Positions 24,204 through 32,381 of a DNA stretch of 32,381 bases are shown here, in pieces. How positions within the stretch are numbered: position 1 is the first letter of the stretch; every line of letters begins with the position of its first letter. Position numbers and translations under genes: made by a program. Origin of the DNA: Chloroflexota bacterium (lineage in GTDB: Bacteria > Chloroflexota > UBA11872 > UBA12225); NCBI GenBank assembly GCA_016199265.1, contig JACQGX010000223.1, positions 1 to 32,381 of the forward strand, read 5' to 3'. The notes under the pieces were generated by a model. The model searched no databases. It was not told the origin of the DNA and saw nothing but the letters and a program-made list of their open reading frames with translations.

Positions 24204-24615
24204 GCACGAGATGATCGTCGGCGGCGAGCTGGGCAAGCTCTATCGCGTGAACTTCATCGCCAGCGCCTGGTACCGGACGCAGTCGTACTACGACAGCGGT
24301 GGCTGGCGCGGCACCTGGGCGGGCGAGGGCGGCGGGGTGATCATGAACCAGGCGCCGCACCACCTCGACCTCTACTGCTGGCTTGGCGGCCTGCCCAACC
24401 GCGTCAAGTCGACCGCGCTCACACGCATCCACGAGATCGAGGTCGAGAACACCGTCGCCGCGCTGCTCGAGCACGGCAACGAGCACCTCGCCTGTCTGCA
24501 TTTCCGGATTTCCGAGTCCTCCGGGTCCTTTGAGGAAGCCCTTCTTGCACCAGGTGAATCCCCGATCTCCGGCCCCCGGCTCCCGGCTCCCGGTCCCTAC
24601 CGCGATGTGGGATGA
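24193..24615 (+). pseudogene. Gfo/Idh/MocA oxidoreductase internal fragment
   Basis: ELGKLYRVNFIASAWYRTQSYYDSGGWRGTWAGEGGGVIMNQAPHHLDLYCWLGGLP matches the mid-domain; Rossmann N-terminus and C-terminal end both missing. Confidence 0.75.
24571..24598. repeat. Heptamer array GGCCCCC-GGCTCCC-GGCTCCC-GGTCCCT
   Basis: Read directly at the 3' end of the oxidoreductase fragment. Confidence 0.8.
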
Positions 24616-24624
24616 TTAGAGGGC

Positions 24625-27033
24625 ATGAATATCCCGCCGTGGTTCGGCAAGCCCAAAGACGATAAGAAGAACGATACGCGGGCACCGCGTGACGCCCGCA
24701 ACGGCGGCCCGGCGCCGCGTCCGGCGCCACCGGCGGGACGCGACGAAGCCATTCGTCCGCGCCCGCCGGGCCCCGAAGCGCCCCGCTATCGCGGCGCCGT
24801 CCCGCCCGGCCGGCGCCCCCCCGGTGGTGACGACGGTGAGCCCCGCCGAATGTGGCCACTCAGGGATCGCCGTTGGGTCTGGCTGCTCGTGATCCTGTTG
24901 GTATTGAACTGGTTCGTCGTGCCGCTGCTCCTGCCTGAAGGCGGCACCGACCGGGTCACCGTCCCGTACACCACGTTCAAGGAACAGGTGCAGAATGGCA
25001 ACGTCTCCGAGATCACCGTGCGCGGCGATCTCGTGCAAGGCACCTTCCGGCGGCCGGTGCCGCTGCCGCCGGCCGCCGGCCGGGAACGGAAGCCGGCCGA
25101 GCATTTTGAGACGCGGCTGCCGCCGTTCACCGACGAAAACCTCGAGCGGCTCCTCGATCAGCACGGCGTCGTCATCTCGGCCAAGCCGCCGCAGTCCGCG
25201 CGCGCCTGGTGGCTCTCCATCTTGCTGAGCTTTGGCCCCGCACTGCTGTTCTTCGCCATGTTTATGTGGCTGAGTACGCGCGCCCAGCAGGCGCAACGCG
25301 GCATCTTCGGGATCGGCCGCAGCCGCGCCCGGCGCTACGACGAGACCGCCAGCAACCAGGCACGCATCACCTTTGCCGACGTCGCCGGCATTGACGAAGC
25401 CAAGAGCGAGCTGGAAGAGATTGTCGACTTCCTCAAGCGCCCAGAAAAGTACCAGCGCCTCGGCGGCAGCATCCCCAAGGGCGTGCTGCTGGTCGGGTCG
25501 CCCGGAACGGGCAAGACGCTGCTCGCCAAGGCGGTGGCCGGGGAGGCCGGCGTGCCGTTCTTCTCGCTCTCCGGCTCCGAGTTCGTCGAGATGATTGTCG
25601 GCGTCGGCGCCGCCCGCGTGCGCGACCTCTTCGCCAACGCCAAGCGCGAAGCGCCCGCCATCATCTTCATCGACGAGCTCGACGCCATCGGCCGCCGGCG
25701 CGGTGGCATCGGCTTTGGTGGCGCCAACCAGGAGCAGGAGCAGACGCTCAACCAGATCCTGACCGAGATGGACGGCTTCGACGCCCGCCAGGCGGTGATC
25801 GTGCTCGCGGCGACCAACCGGCCCGACGTGCTCGACCCCGCGCTGCTGCGGCCCGGCCGCTTCGACCGGCGGGTGGTCGTCCAGCGGCCCGACCGCGTCG
25901 GCCGCGAGGCGATCCTGCGCGTCCACACCCGCGGCGTGCCGCTCGCGCCCGACGTCGATCTCGCCGACCTCGGCGCCGCCACACCGGGGCTGGTCGGCGC
26001 CGAGCTGCGCAACTTGGTCAACGAGGCCGCGCTGCTCGCGGCGCGCAAGGATCGCGACGCGGTGACCAAAGATGACTTCTACAACGCGATGGAGAAGATC
26101 ATCCTCGGCACCGAGCGCAAGCTGGTGATGACCCCAGAGGATCGCAAGCGCGTCGCGTATCACGAATCCGGGCACGCGCTGCTGGGCCTGCTGCTGCCCG
26201 AAGCCGATCCGGTCCACAAGGTCACCATCGTGCCGCGCGGCCAGGCGCTGGGCGCGACGTACCAGCTCCCGGTGGACGACCGCCACAACTACGGCGAGCG
26301 CTACCTGCGCGGGCGGATCACCGGCGCGCTGGGCGGCCGGGCAGCCGAGGAGCTGATTTTCGACGCCGTCTCGACCGGCGCCGAAAACGACCTGCGCCAG
26401 GCAACGCAGGTGGCGCGCCAGATGGTCACCCGCTGGGGCATGAGCGACAAGGTCGGCCTGATCTACATCGCGCGCGGCGGCGACGATTTCCTGGGCGGCG
26501 AAGGATTCATGCCCGAGATGGGCCGCGAGACCAGCGAAGAGCTCGCCTCGCTCGTCGACGAGGAGACGCGGCGCATCATCGACGAGTGCTACGTTACCGC
26601 GCGCGCCACGCTCCAACGCGAGCATCACCGGCTCGTCGCCTTGGCCGAGGCACTGCTCAAGCGCGAATCGCTCGACGAGGGCCAAATCCTCAAGGTCACC
26701 GGCCTGGCCAAGCACCCCGTGCTGCTCACACCGGCCGAGCCGCTCGCGCAGACGCCGGCAGTCCCCCAGCCAGCCGAGGCCGCCCAAGCGGCGGAGAGGC
26801 GCGACGGGCACGAGGAGCACGACGAGGGGCAAGAGGGGCGTCAGAGGCGCGATCGTGCCGGCGGCACGGTCCGGCCGGCCGCGCTCACCGAGGCCGACCG
26901 GCGCGAAGCCGACCGGCGCGAAGTGGGGCCGGTACCGTATAATCCATCCTATAGATCGTCAGAAAACCTTCTGGAAAACTCAGCCGTCTCCACTCCTGGT
27001 GGAAGGGGCGCTGGATTCCAGAACATTATCTGA
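24625..27033 (+). CDS. ftsH: ATP-dependent zinc metalloprotease FtsH
   Basis: Walker [42 protein letters not shown] second region of homology; long Pro/Arg-rich N-terminus and unusual C-terminal tail. Confidence 0.97.
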   Translation: MNIPPWFGKPKDDKKNDTRAPRDARNGGPAPRPAPPAGRDEAIRPRPPGPEAPRYRGAVPPGRRPPGGDDGEPRRMWPLRDRRWVWLLVILLVLNWFVVPLLLPEGGTDRVTVPYTTFKEQVQNGNVSEITVRGDLVQGTFRRPVPLPPAAGRERKPAEHFETRLPPFTDENLERLLDQHGVVISAKPPQSARAWWLSILLSFGPALLFFAMFMWLSTRAQQAQRGIFGIGRSRARRYDETASNQARITFADVAGIDEAKSELEEIVDFLKRPEKYQRLGGSIPKGVLLVGSPGTGKTLLAKAVAGEAGVPFFSLSGSEFVEMIVGVGAARVRDLFANAKREAPAIIFIDELDAIGRRRGGIGFGGANQEQEQTLNQILTEMDGFDARQAVIVLAATNRPDVLDPALLRPGRFDRRVVVQRPDRVGREAILRVHTRGVPLAPDVDLADLGAATPGLVGAELRNLVNEAALLAARKDRDAVTKDDFYNAMEKIILGTERKLVMTPEDRKRVAYHESGHALLGLLLPEADPVHKVTIVPRGQALGATYQLPVDDRHNYGERYLRGRITGALGGRAAEELIFDAVSTGAENDLRQATQVARQMVTRWGMSDKVGLIYIARGGDDFLGGEGFMPEMGRETSEELASLVDEETRRIIDECYVTARATLQREHHRLVALAEALLKRESLDEGQILKVTGLAKHPVLLTPAEPLAQTPAVPQPAEAAQAAERRDGHEEHDEGQEGRQRRDRAGGTVRPAALTEADRREADRREVGPVPYNPSYRSSENLLENSAVSTPGGRGAGFQNII

Positions 27034-27043
27034 CTGTCTATAG
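26949..27043. mobile_element. 95-bp imperfect inverted-repeat (MITE-like) element
   Basis: Left ctatagatcgtcagaaaaccttctggaa (26949-26976) pairs with right ttccagaacattatctgactgtctatag (27016-27043): outer CTATAGA, GTCAGA and TTCTGGAA blocks match. Confidence 0.65.
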
Positions 27044-27045
27044 CC

Positions 27046-27327
27046 GCCGGCGGCTGGCCGCCGAGTCGCGTCTCGGTGATCAACTCGCCGGAGTGGCAAC
27101 GCCCGGGCGAACCGCCGGCGCACAAGCGCCCCACGGTTGATGGCGCCAAGCTGCTGGTGCCGAATGCCAAGCTCGTCAACTGGAGCGACTTCAACGCCGC
27201 CATCCAGGACGAGGTGTCCTATCTCTGGCGCGGCCAGCGCCGGGGCCAGGAAGTCGCCACGCGTATCCGGCAGCGTACCGACCCTATCCTGGCCGAGCAC
27301 CAGCGCCTATTTAAGGAAGGGAAGTAA
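27046..27327 (+). pseudogene. C-terminal remnant of an ABC sugar-type solute-binding protein
   Basis: GWPPSRVSVINSPEWQRPGEPPAHKRPTVDGAKLLVPNAKLVNWSDFNAAIQDEVSYLWRGQRRGQEVATRIRQRTDPILAEHQ; no N-terminus or signal peptide. Confidence 0.65.
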
Positions 27328-27358
27328 CACCCGTGGAAGCTGTTCGATGTATCGTGCC

Positions 27359-28897
27359 ATGACGTCAATTGCCGGCGCGCCGGTCCGGTCCACAGGCAAC
27401 GCCACCGCGGGGGCAGCCGGGACGGCCGTCAACGGCACGCGCCTGCTGCTGGACCGCCGGCTAATCGAGTGCACCGAGGGCGTCCGGTTGACCATCGCGC
27501 AGGGAAGACAGCATCCGGCCAACCCACTGACCATCGACGGCGAGCGCGTCTGGACGCGGGGCAACCTGCACTTTATTTGCAACTACCACTCCGACGACGG
27601 GACGTATTGGGGCTGGTACTGCCAGCGAGTGGTGGACGGCATCGCTGGCAGCCTGGACGACTGGTACGCGCACCTCGTTCCGGTGCGGTCGGAAGACGGA
27701 CTGCGCTGGCGCAGCGCCAGCGAGCCGGTGTTTCCTGGCAAGGAGCGGACCATCCTCTTCGATCCAGGCGAGGCCGATCCGGGCCGGCGGTTCAAGTCGG
27801 TGTACCAACGCCTGCTGCAGCGGGACGCGCAAGGCAACCTGGTCACGGTCCAGCGGGCCGAGATGCGGCGGCGGGAGGCGGCCGGCGAGCGCGGCACGCG
27901 CCAGATGGTCAGCTCCTGGTCGGCGGACGGTCACACGTGGGCGGAGCCAAACGTCGTCGTCACCAGCACCGAGCATCCAGACCACCGCTGGTGGCGCGTG
28001 GGCGATCCTGGCTGGGACGGCAGCGACAGTTTCCCCAGCCTGATCTGGTGTCCCGAGCGGCAGGTGTACGTCGCCCTCTTCCGCACCAACATCTACAATG
28101 GCCTGGGCCAGCGCCGCGAGCGCGGCGTCGGTAGGTCGGAGAGCGCCGACTTCGGGCACTGGAGCCCGCCCGAGCTGGCGCTGCACGCGAACGTGCCACG
28201 CCACACCGCACTAGGCTACCCAACCCACGACTTCTACCAACTCCAAGTCTGGCGCTGCGCTGGCGTGTACCTGGGCGTGCTGTCCGTCTTCTACTGGGGC
28301 GAGGATCGCAACCACCTGGAGCTGGCCTGGAGTCCAGACACCGTCAGCTGGGAGCGCGTCTGCGCGGGCACCGACCTGGTGCCCCACGGGAAGCTGGGCG
28401 AATATGATGGCGGCTGCCGCTACGCGGCGATGCGGCCCATTGCGGTGGGCGACGCGGTGCGCCTCTACTACGGCGGCTCCACCGGCCGCCACAACGCCGA
28501 CCGCGTGGGCGAATCGGCGGCCTGCCTGGCGCTCTTCAAGCGGGACCGCTTCGCGGGCTACACCGCGGCCACTGCCGGCGGAGGCGTCATCCTGACCCGG
28601 CCGTTCGCACTCGCCGCTGCCCAACTGACTCTGAACGTCGACGCGGCCGGCGGCGACGTGCGCGCGGAGCTGTGCGACCTAGAAGGCATGCCGCTACCCG
28701 GCTTTGGACGCGCCGAGGCCGTTCCCATTGCCGCCGATGCGCTAGACGCCGCCCTGGCGTGGCGCGGCGGCGAGTCTGCAGGCACCGACGACGCCTATGA
28801 CCTGGCTCGGCTGAATGGCCAGCAGGTGCGGCTGCGGCTGTACCTTAGGCGCGCTACGGTGTACGCTCTGCACTTGGGACCGGAATCCAGCGAGTAA
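27359..28897 (+). CDS. Glycosidase-like protein (five-bladed propeller, GH32/43-like)
   Basis: SLDDWYAHLVPVRSEDGLRW, repeated 'S.DG..W' propeller-type motifs, NADRVGESAACLALFKRDRFAGY, C-terminal beta-sandwich; family assigned only loosely. Confidence 0.55.
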   Translation: MTSIAGAPVRSTGNATAGAAGTAVNGTRLLLDRRLIECTEGVRLTIAQGRQHPANPLTIDGERVWTRGNLHFICNYHSDDGTYWGWYCQRVVDGIAGSLDDWYAHLVPVRSEDGLRWRSASEPVFPGKERTILFDPGEADPGRRFKSVYQRLLQRDAQGNLVTVQRAEMRRREAAGERGTRQMVSSWSADGHTWAEPNVVVTSTEHPDHRWWRVGDPGWDGSDSFPSLIWCPERQVYVALFRTNIYNGLGQRRERGVGRSESADFGHWSPPELALHANVPRHTALGYPTHDFYQLQVWRCAGVYLGVLSVFYWGEDRNHLELAWSPDTVSWERVCAGTDLVPHGKLGEYDGGCRYAAMRPIAVGDAVRLYYGGSTGRHNADRVGESAACLALFKRDRFAGYTAATAGGGVILTRPFALAAAQLTLNVDAAGGDVRAELCDLEGMPLPGFGRAEAVPIAADALDAALAWRGGESAGTDDAYDLARLNGQQVRLRLYLRRATVYALHLGPESSE

Positions 28898-28908
28898 GCC
28901 ATAACACG

Positions 28909-29925
28909 ATGTCACCATCAGCCTTAGCCGTCGCCGTCGATCTGGACGCGCTGTTGGCGCCCGCCACACGGGAGGAGATCGCCGCCGTCTGGGATGCCTT
29001 CCCCAAGGAGTTCCGCGCCGACCGCTTCCAACTCCTGGGACCGCCAATCGTCCGTCACGGCGTCGCCGCGCAGTGGCTGGAATACTACAGTGAGGGGCTG
29101 AAGGTCTATGGCCAGCTCTACCGGCCGGCTGACCTCAGCCGCGGCCCCTTTCCGTTGCTGCTGCACAACCACGGCGCCGTGAAGGGGATCGGACCTATCA
29201 GCGTGCACCAGGAGGACGCGGTGCTTCCGGCGCCGCCGGATAGCTGGGCGATGGCAGGGCTGGGGTACGTCGTGCTCGTCTCGGGCTATCGCGGCGAACG
29301 CACGCCACTCGGCTTCTCCGATGGCGAAATCGAGCTGGCCAAGGGCGAAGTAAACGACGTGCTCAACCTGCTCGAATGCGGCAAGACCCTGCCCTACGTC
29401 GACTCCTCCCGCATCGGGATGTGGGGCGGTTCGCACGGCGGCTGGATCACCGCCCTGGCCGCCCAGCGCTTGGCCGACCTGCGCGGTGGCGTCTGCCGCG
29501 GCACGCCGGCCGAGCTCTGTTTTCGCGGCCAGGGGCCCCGCGGCACGATGCGCGCGTGGGTCGAATGCCTGGTCGCCGGTCGCCCGATCGAGCCAGAGCC
29601 CCATCCCGGCCCGGAGACGGTGCTGCGGCGCATCTTCCGCCCGCTGCTGGAAGGCCGTATCAGCGTCGCGCAGGCGCGGCACGAGATGATCGCCCGCACG
29701 CCGAGCCTCTTCGCCGAACACACCAACTGCCCGCTCTCGCTGGCGGTGGGCACCGAGGACGACCTCTACGAGCACACGCTGCTGTTCGACGCCGCGCTGG
29801 CCCGCGCCGGCAAGGAGCACGAGTTCCGCGTTTTCCCCGGCGAGGGTCACGGCCTCTCCTCGCTCGCCGGCCGTCAGGCGTTCGGCGACCTGGTGGTGGA
29901 CTTCCTCGCCCGCCGCCTGCGGTAG
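28909..29925 (+). CDS. Alpha/beta hydrolase (prolyl oligopeptidase/dienelactone hydrolase-like)
   Basis: DSSRIGMWGGSHGGWITALAAQ nucleophile elbow GGSHGG; C-terminal GEGHGLSS histidine. Confidence 0.88.
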   Translation: MSPSALAVAVDLDALLAPATREEIAAVWDAFPKEFRADRFQLLGPPIVRHGVAAQWLEYYSEGLKVYGQLYRPADLSRGPFPLLLHNHGAVKGIGPISVHQEDAVLPAPPDSWAMAGLGYVVLVSGYRGERTPLGFSDGEIELAKGEVNDVLNLLECGKTLPYVDSSRIGMWGGSHGGWITALAAQRLADLRGGVCRGTPAELCFRGQGPRGTMRAWVECLVAGRPIEPEPHPGPETVLRRIFRPLLEGRISVAQARHEMIARTPSLFAEHTNCPLSLAVGTEDDLYEHTLLFDAALARAGKEHEFRVFPGEGHGLSSLAGRQAFGDLVVDFLARRLR

Positions 29926-29943
29926 CCTGTACCCCTGCTGGCG

Positions 29944-31338
29944 TTACTTCCCGCCCGCCTTTGCCAGCACGGCGTTGCCGGCGGCGGTGGCCTGCTGCGC
30001 GCCGGTCTCCACCGACACCTTGCCGTTCCAGATGTCGTTGAGCGCCGCAGTGTACGCGGCGGTGAACTCGCCATACAGCGAAAAGTAGCGGAAGTCCAGC
30101 ACCGAATCCAGCATTTTGGCGAACACATTCATGTTCGCCGGCGGCGGGTCGGCGAAGGGGGACGTGGTGACCAGCTCACGCAAGGCGGGAGTATTGGCGC
30201 GGTCCCTCGCGATCAGCAACTGCACGTCCTTGCCGGCGAGGAACTGCACGACGGTAAAGGCCGCTTCGACGCGGGCGGTGCTGCCGGTCGGCCTGACGGT
30301 GATGCCGTTCGGCCCCTGGTTGAAGATCGCCGCGCGCTTGCCGGTTCTCGGCGACTTTGGCATGTGCATCAGGTCCCACTCGAACTTCCCCGCGAGCGTC
30401 GTCAGCCGGGCGCCGATGTTCTTTGATCCCCCCACCTCCATGCCTACGGCGCCGTCGTCGAAATTGACGCGCTTTCCCCCACTGGCCGGGGGCGGTGCCA
30501 AGGAACGGTCGCGCAGGAGCCGGTCGGCGACCCAGCGGAGCGCCTCCAGGGACTCCAGCGTATTGAGCAGCGTCTGCTTGAAGTCGGCGCTGATGTGGTG
30601 CCCGCCGTTGGCCACGAGGAACGGCAGAATGGTCCCTTGCGGGTTGGCCAGGTTGATCAGGAGCCCGTACTGGGCTTGTCCGTCCTCGTCCGCACTCGGC
30701 TTGCTCAGCTTCTTGGCCGAATCGGCCCAGTCGGTCCAGGTCCAGCTCTCGGCCGGCAGCGGAACGCCCATTCTTTGAAACAGCGTCTTGTTGAAGTACC
30801 AGGTATTGCCACCCACCTGGAACGGGAGATAGTAGAGCTTCGTCCCCACGGACCACACCGGATCGACATAGGTGAAGGTCTTGAGGTCGATCTTGGCCGT
30901 CTTGACGTACGGCGCGAGATCCACCAGCGCGCCGACATCTCTGTAGTGCGCCTGCGACAGCACATCAGGAGAGATGACATCGTCTTGTGTACCGGCCGCA
31001 AACATCGCGGCCAGTTTGTCCCGATAGTTGCCGCCGGCCAGGTCGGTGGTGTTCAGTGTAATGTTCGGGTACTTCTGGGCGAACAGGGTCAGCGCCTTGT
31101 CCATGATCTCAGCGCGCGGCTGGTTGCCCCCGGCAACGGTCCAATCGGTGCCATAGGAGACGGTAATGGGCGCCGCCGCCGGCGTGTCCGAGGGCCCAGT
31201 CCACGGCGGACGGCAGGCGGCGAACGAGGCGGCGCCTCCCGCCGCCATTGCCGTACCGAGCAACCCTACTCGTGCCGCCTGACGTCGAGTGTGGCGTGCC
31301 CGGCAACCGTGCCAAGACTGTCGGTCTATGCGCTCCAT
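29944..31338 (-). CDS. ABC transporter extracellular solute-binding protein (sugar type, lipoprotein)
   Basis: RRQAARVGLLGTAMAAGGAASFAAC Tat/lipobox-like signal; FAQKYPNITLNTTDLAGGNYRDKLAAMFAAGTQDDVI; SD GAGAGGAG before the ATG. Confidence 0.9.
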   Translation of the reverse strand: MERIDRQSWHGCRARHTRRQAARVGLLGTAMAAGGAASFAACRPPWTGPSDTPAAAPITVSYGTDWTVAGGNQPRAEIMDKALTLFAQKYPNITLNTTDLAGGNYRDKLAAMFAAGTQDDVISPDVLSQAHYRDVGALVDLAPYVKTAKIDLKTFTYVDPVWSVGTKLYYLPFQVGGNTWYFNKTLFQRMGVPLPAESWTWTDWADSAKKLSKPSADEDGQAQYGLLINLANPQGTILPFLVANGGHHISADFKQTLLNTLESLEALRWVADRLLRDRSLAPPPASGGKRVNFDDGAVGMEVGGSKNIGARLTTLAGKFEWDLMHMPKSPRTGKRAAIFNQGPNGITVRPTGSTARVEAAFTVVQFLAGKDVQLLIARDRANTPALRELVTTSPFADPPPANMNVFAKMLDSVLDFRYFSLYGEFTAAYTAALNDIWNGKVSVETGAQQATAAGNAVLAKAGGK

Positions 31339-31362
31339 GTTGAACGGCTCCTCTCCCATCAC

Positions 31363-31382
31363 ACTGGCCGGTCGCGGCCAGT
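31363..31382. promoter_or_regulatory. Operator-like palindrome upstream of the solute-binding protein
   Basis: actggccg-gtcg-cggccagt, 8-bp perfect arms, next to a TATATT on the minus strand. Confidence 0.45.
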
Positions 31383-31448
31383 GCCAGTGTAATATAGTGC
31401 GCATTCTACCACTCAATGTCACATTCTGTCATCCACGAGGGTGCAGCC

Positions 31449-31665
31449 GGGTGCCCGTCAGATTTTTGCGCCGCAGGTTTCCCCTCTCCCCCTGGCCCCC
31501 TCCCCCACAAAGGGGGGAGGGGGAATGGTGGTCCAAGCAGCGGTGGTGGCGCGAGGTGGGGACCGTTGGTCCCTCCACGGCGCACTCCCCTTTCCCTCCT
31601 GGGTGGGGGAAAGGGGCCGGGGGATAGAGGGGGAGCGGCCGGACGCAAGAATCTGACGGGCACCC
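31449..31665. mobile_element. 217-bp MITE-like element with about 20-bp terminal inverted repeats
   Basis: gggtgcccgtcagatttttgcg... (31449) and ...cgcaagaatctgacgggcaccc (31665); candidate AGCC direct repeats near both ends; no transposase ORF inside. Confidence 0.7.
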
Positions 31666-31709
31666 AAGCCGGCGCATCCTTTGGCATGGGTATGTGAGAA
31701 CTCATATAA

Positions 31710-32093
31710 TTGGAGGGTCGTGTAAAGCCGCTTTTCTGGGTTGGCGAGAGCAAGGAGGCCCTGCTGGAGTTTCCGCGCGAGGTGCAGCGCGCCATGGGTC
31801 GTGCGCTCACAGTGGCACAGCGCGGCGGCAAGGATCTCCATGCGAAGCCGCTCAAAGGATTCGGCGGTGCCGGCGTGCTGGAGATCGTAGACGACCACGA
31901 GGGGGACACCTACCGCGCGATCTACACGGTCAGACTGGCAGACGTGGTGTACGTCTTGCACGCGTTTCAGAAGAAATCGAAGCGGGGGATAGCGACACCG
32001 AAGAAGGAGATCGACGTGATCAGGCGGCGTCTACGCGCCGCGGAGGAGCACTATGCCGCGTATCGTGAAGCACAGCACCGATCTCGTCCCTGA
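31710..32093 (+). CDS. Type II toxin, Gp49-like/HigB-RelE superfamily
   Basis: KPLFWVGESKEALLEFPREVQRAMGRAL...DLHAKPLKGFGGAGVLEIVDDHEGDTYRAIYTVRLADVVYVLHAFQKKSKRGIATPKKEID; start codon uncertain (TTG at 31710). Confidence 0.85.
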   Translation: MEGRVKPLFWVGESKEALLEFPREVQRAMGRALTVAQRGGKDLHAKPLKGFGGAGVLEIVDDHEGDTYRAIYTVRLADVVYVLHAFQKKSKRGIATPKKEIDVIRRRLRAAEEHYAAYREAQHRSRP

Positions 32094-32381
32094 CCACGTG
32101 GACGACGTACCGATCGTACCCAGCAGCGGCAACATCTTCGCCGATCTGGGATTCGACCAACCCGAGCTGGAGCTAGCGAAGGCGCACCTCTCACACAAGA
32201 TCGCCATGGAGATTACGGCGCGCAAGCTGACGCAGCGCGCCGCGGCGGAGATCCTGGGCATTGACCAGCCGCGTGTGTCGCTGCTCGTCCGCGGGAAAAC
32301 CGGGCAGTTCTCTCTGGAGAAGCTCATCGAGTTCCTGGAACGGCTCAGTTACGACGTGCACATCGAAGCGACCCCTGCGCC
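32053..32381 (+). CDS. XRE-family antitoxin (HigA-like), truncated by window end
   Basis: NIFADLGFDQPELELAKAHLSHKIAMEITARKLTQRAAAEILGIDQPRVSLLVRGKTGQFSLEKLIEFLERLSYDV; overlaps the toxin ORF by 41 bp. Confidence 0.88.
   Translation, partial: MPRIVKHSTDLVPDHVDDVPIVPSSGNIFADLGFDQPELELAKAHLSHKIAMEITARKLTQRAAAEILGIDQPRVSLLVRGKTGQFSLEKLIEFLERLSYDVHIEATPA

Noticed and set aside
24616-26832. 738-aa minus-strand ORF opposite ftsH
   Set aside because: Mirror of the FtsH reading frame, no recognisable domain.
1-32381. tRNA/rRNA genes, CRISPR arrays, prophage structural genes
   Set aside because: None recognised by eye on either strand; a dedicated scan (tRNAscan-SE, Infernal) would be needed to exclude small RNAs.

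Overview
High-GC (Chloroflexota-like, by inference) chromosomal window of about 32 kb with roughly 25 convincing genes: a sulfatase, two intact Gfo/Idh/MocA oxidoreductases, a PAC2-family protein, GDPD, a [2Fe-2S] ferredoxin-like protein, an amidohydrolase, an M23 peptidase, translation initiation factor IF-3, CinA, a GHMP sugar kinase with a nucleotidyltransferase, gyrB-gyrA, a ROK kinase, nagA, an rfbD-like gene, ftsH, a glycosidase-like protein, an alpha/beta hydrolase, an ABC solute-binding protein and a HigBA-like toxin-antitoxin pair at the right edge. The most notable observations are: (1) IF-3 is fused in frame to an N-terminal treble-clef zinc ribbon through a Gly/Pro linker and appears to start at a CTG codon behind a perfect AGGAGG; (2) intergenic gaps repeatedly hold short tandem arrays with 7-bp units (different sequence at each locus, often abutting stop codons), plus a separate 11-bp TGATCA-centred array family that fills the gyrB/gyrA gap; (3) gene remnants sit against these repeats or against inverted-repeat elements, including a 95-bp element that supplies the FtsH stop codon and a 217-bp MITE-like element; (4) the 'galactokinase' looks like plant-type galacturonokinase and is paired with a sugar nucleotidyltransferase. 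All homology statements come from recalled family motifs; no database search was run.
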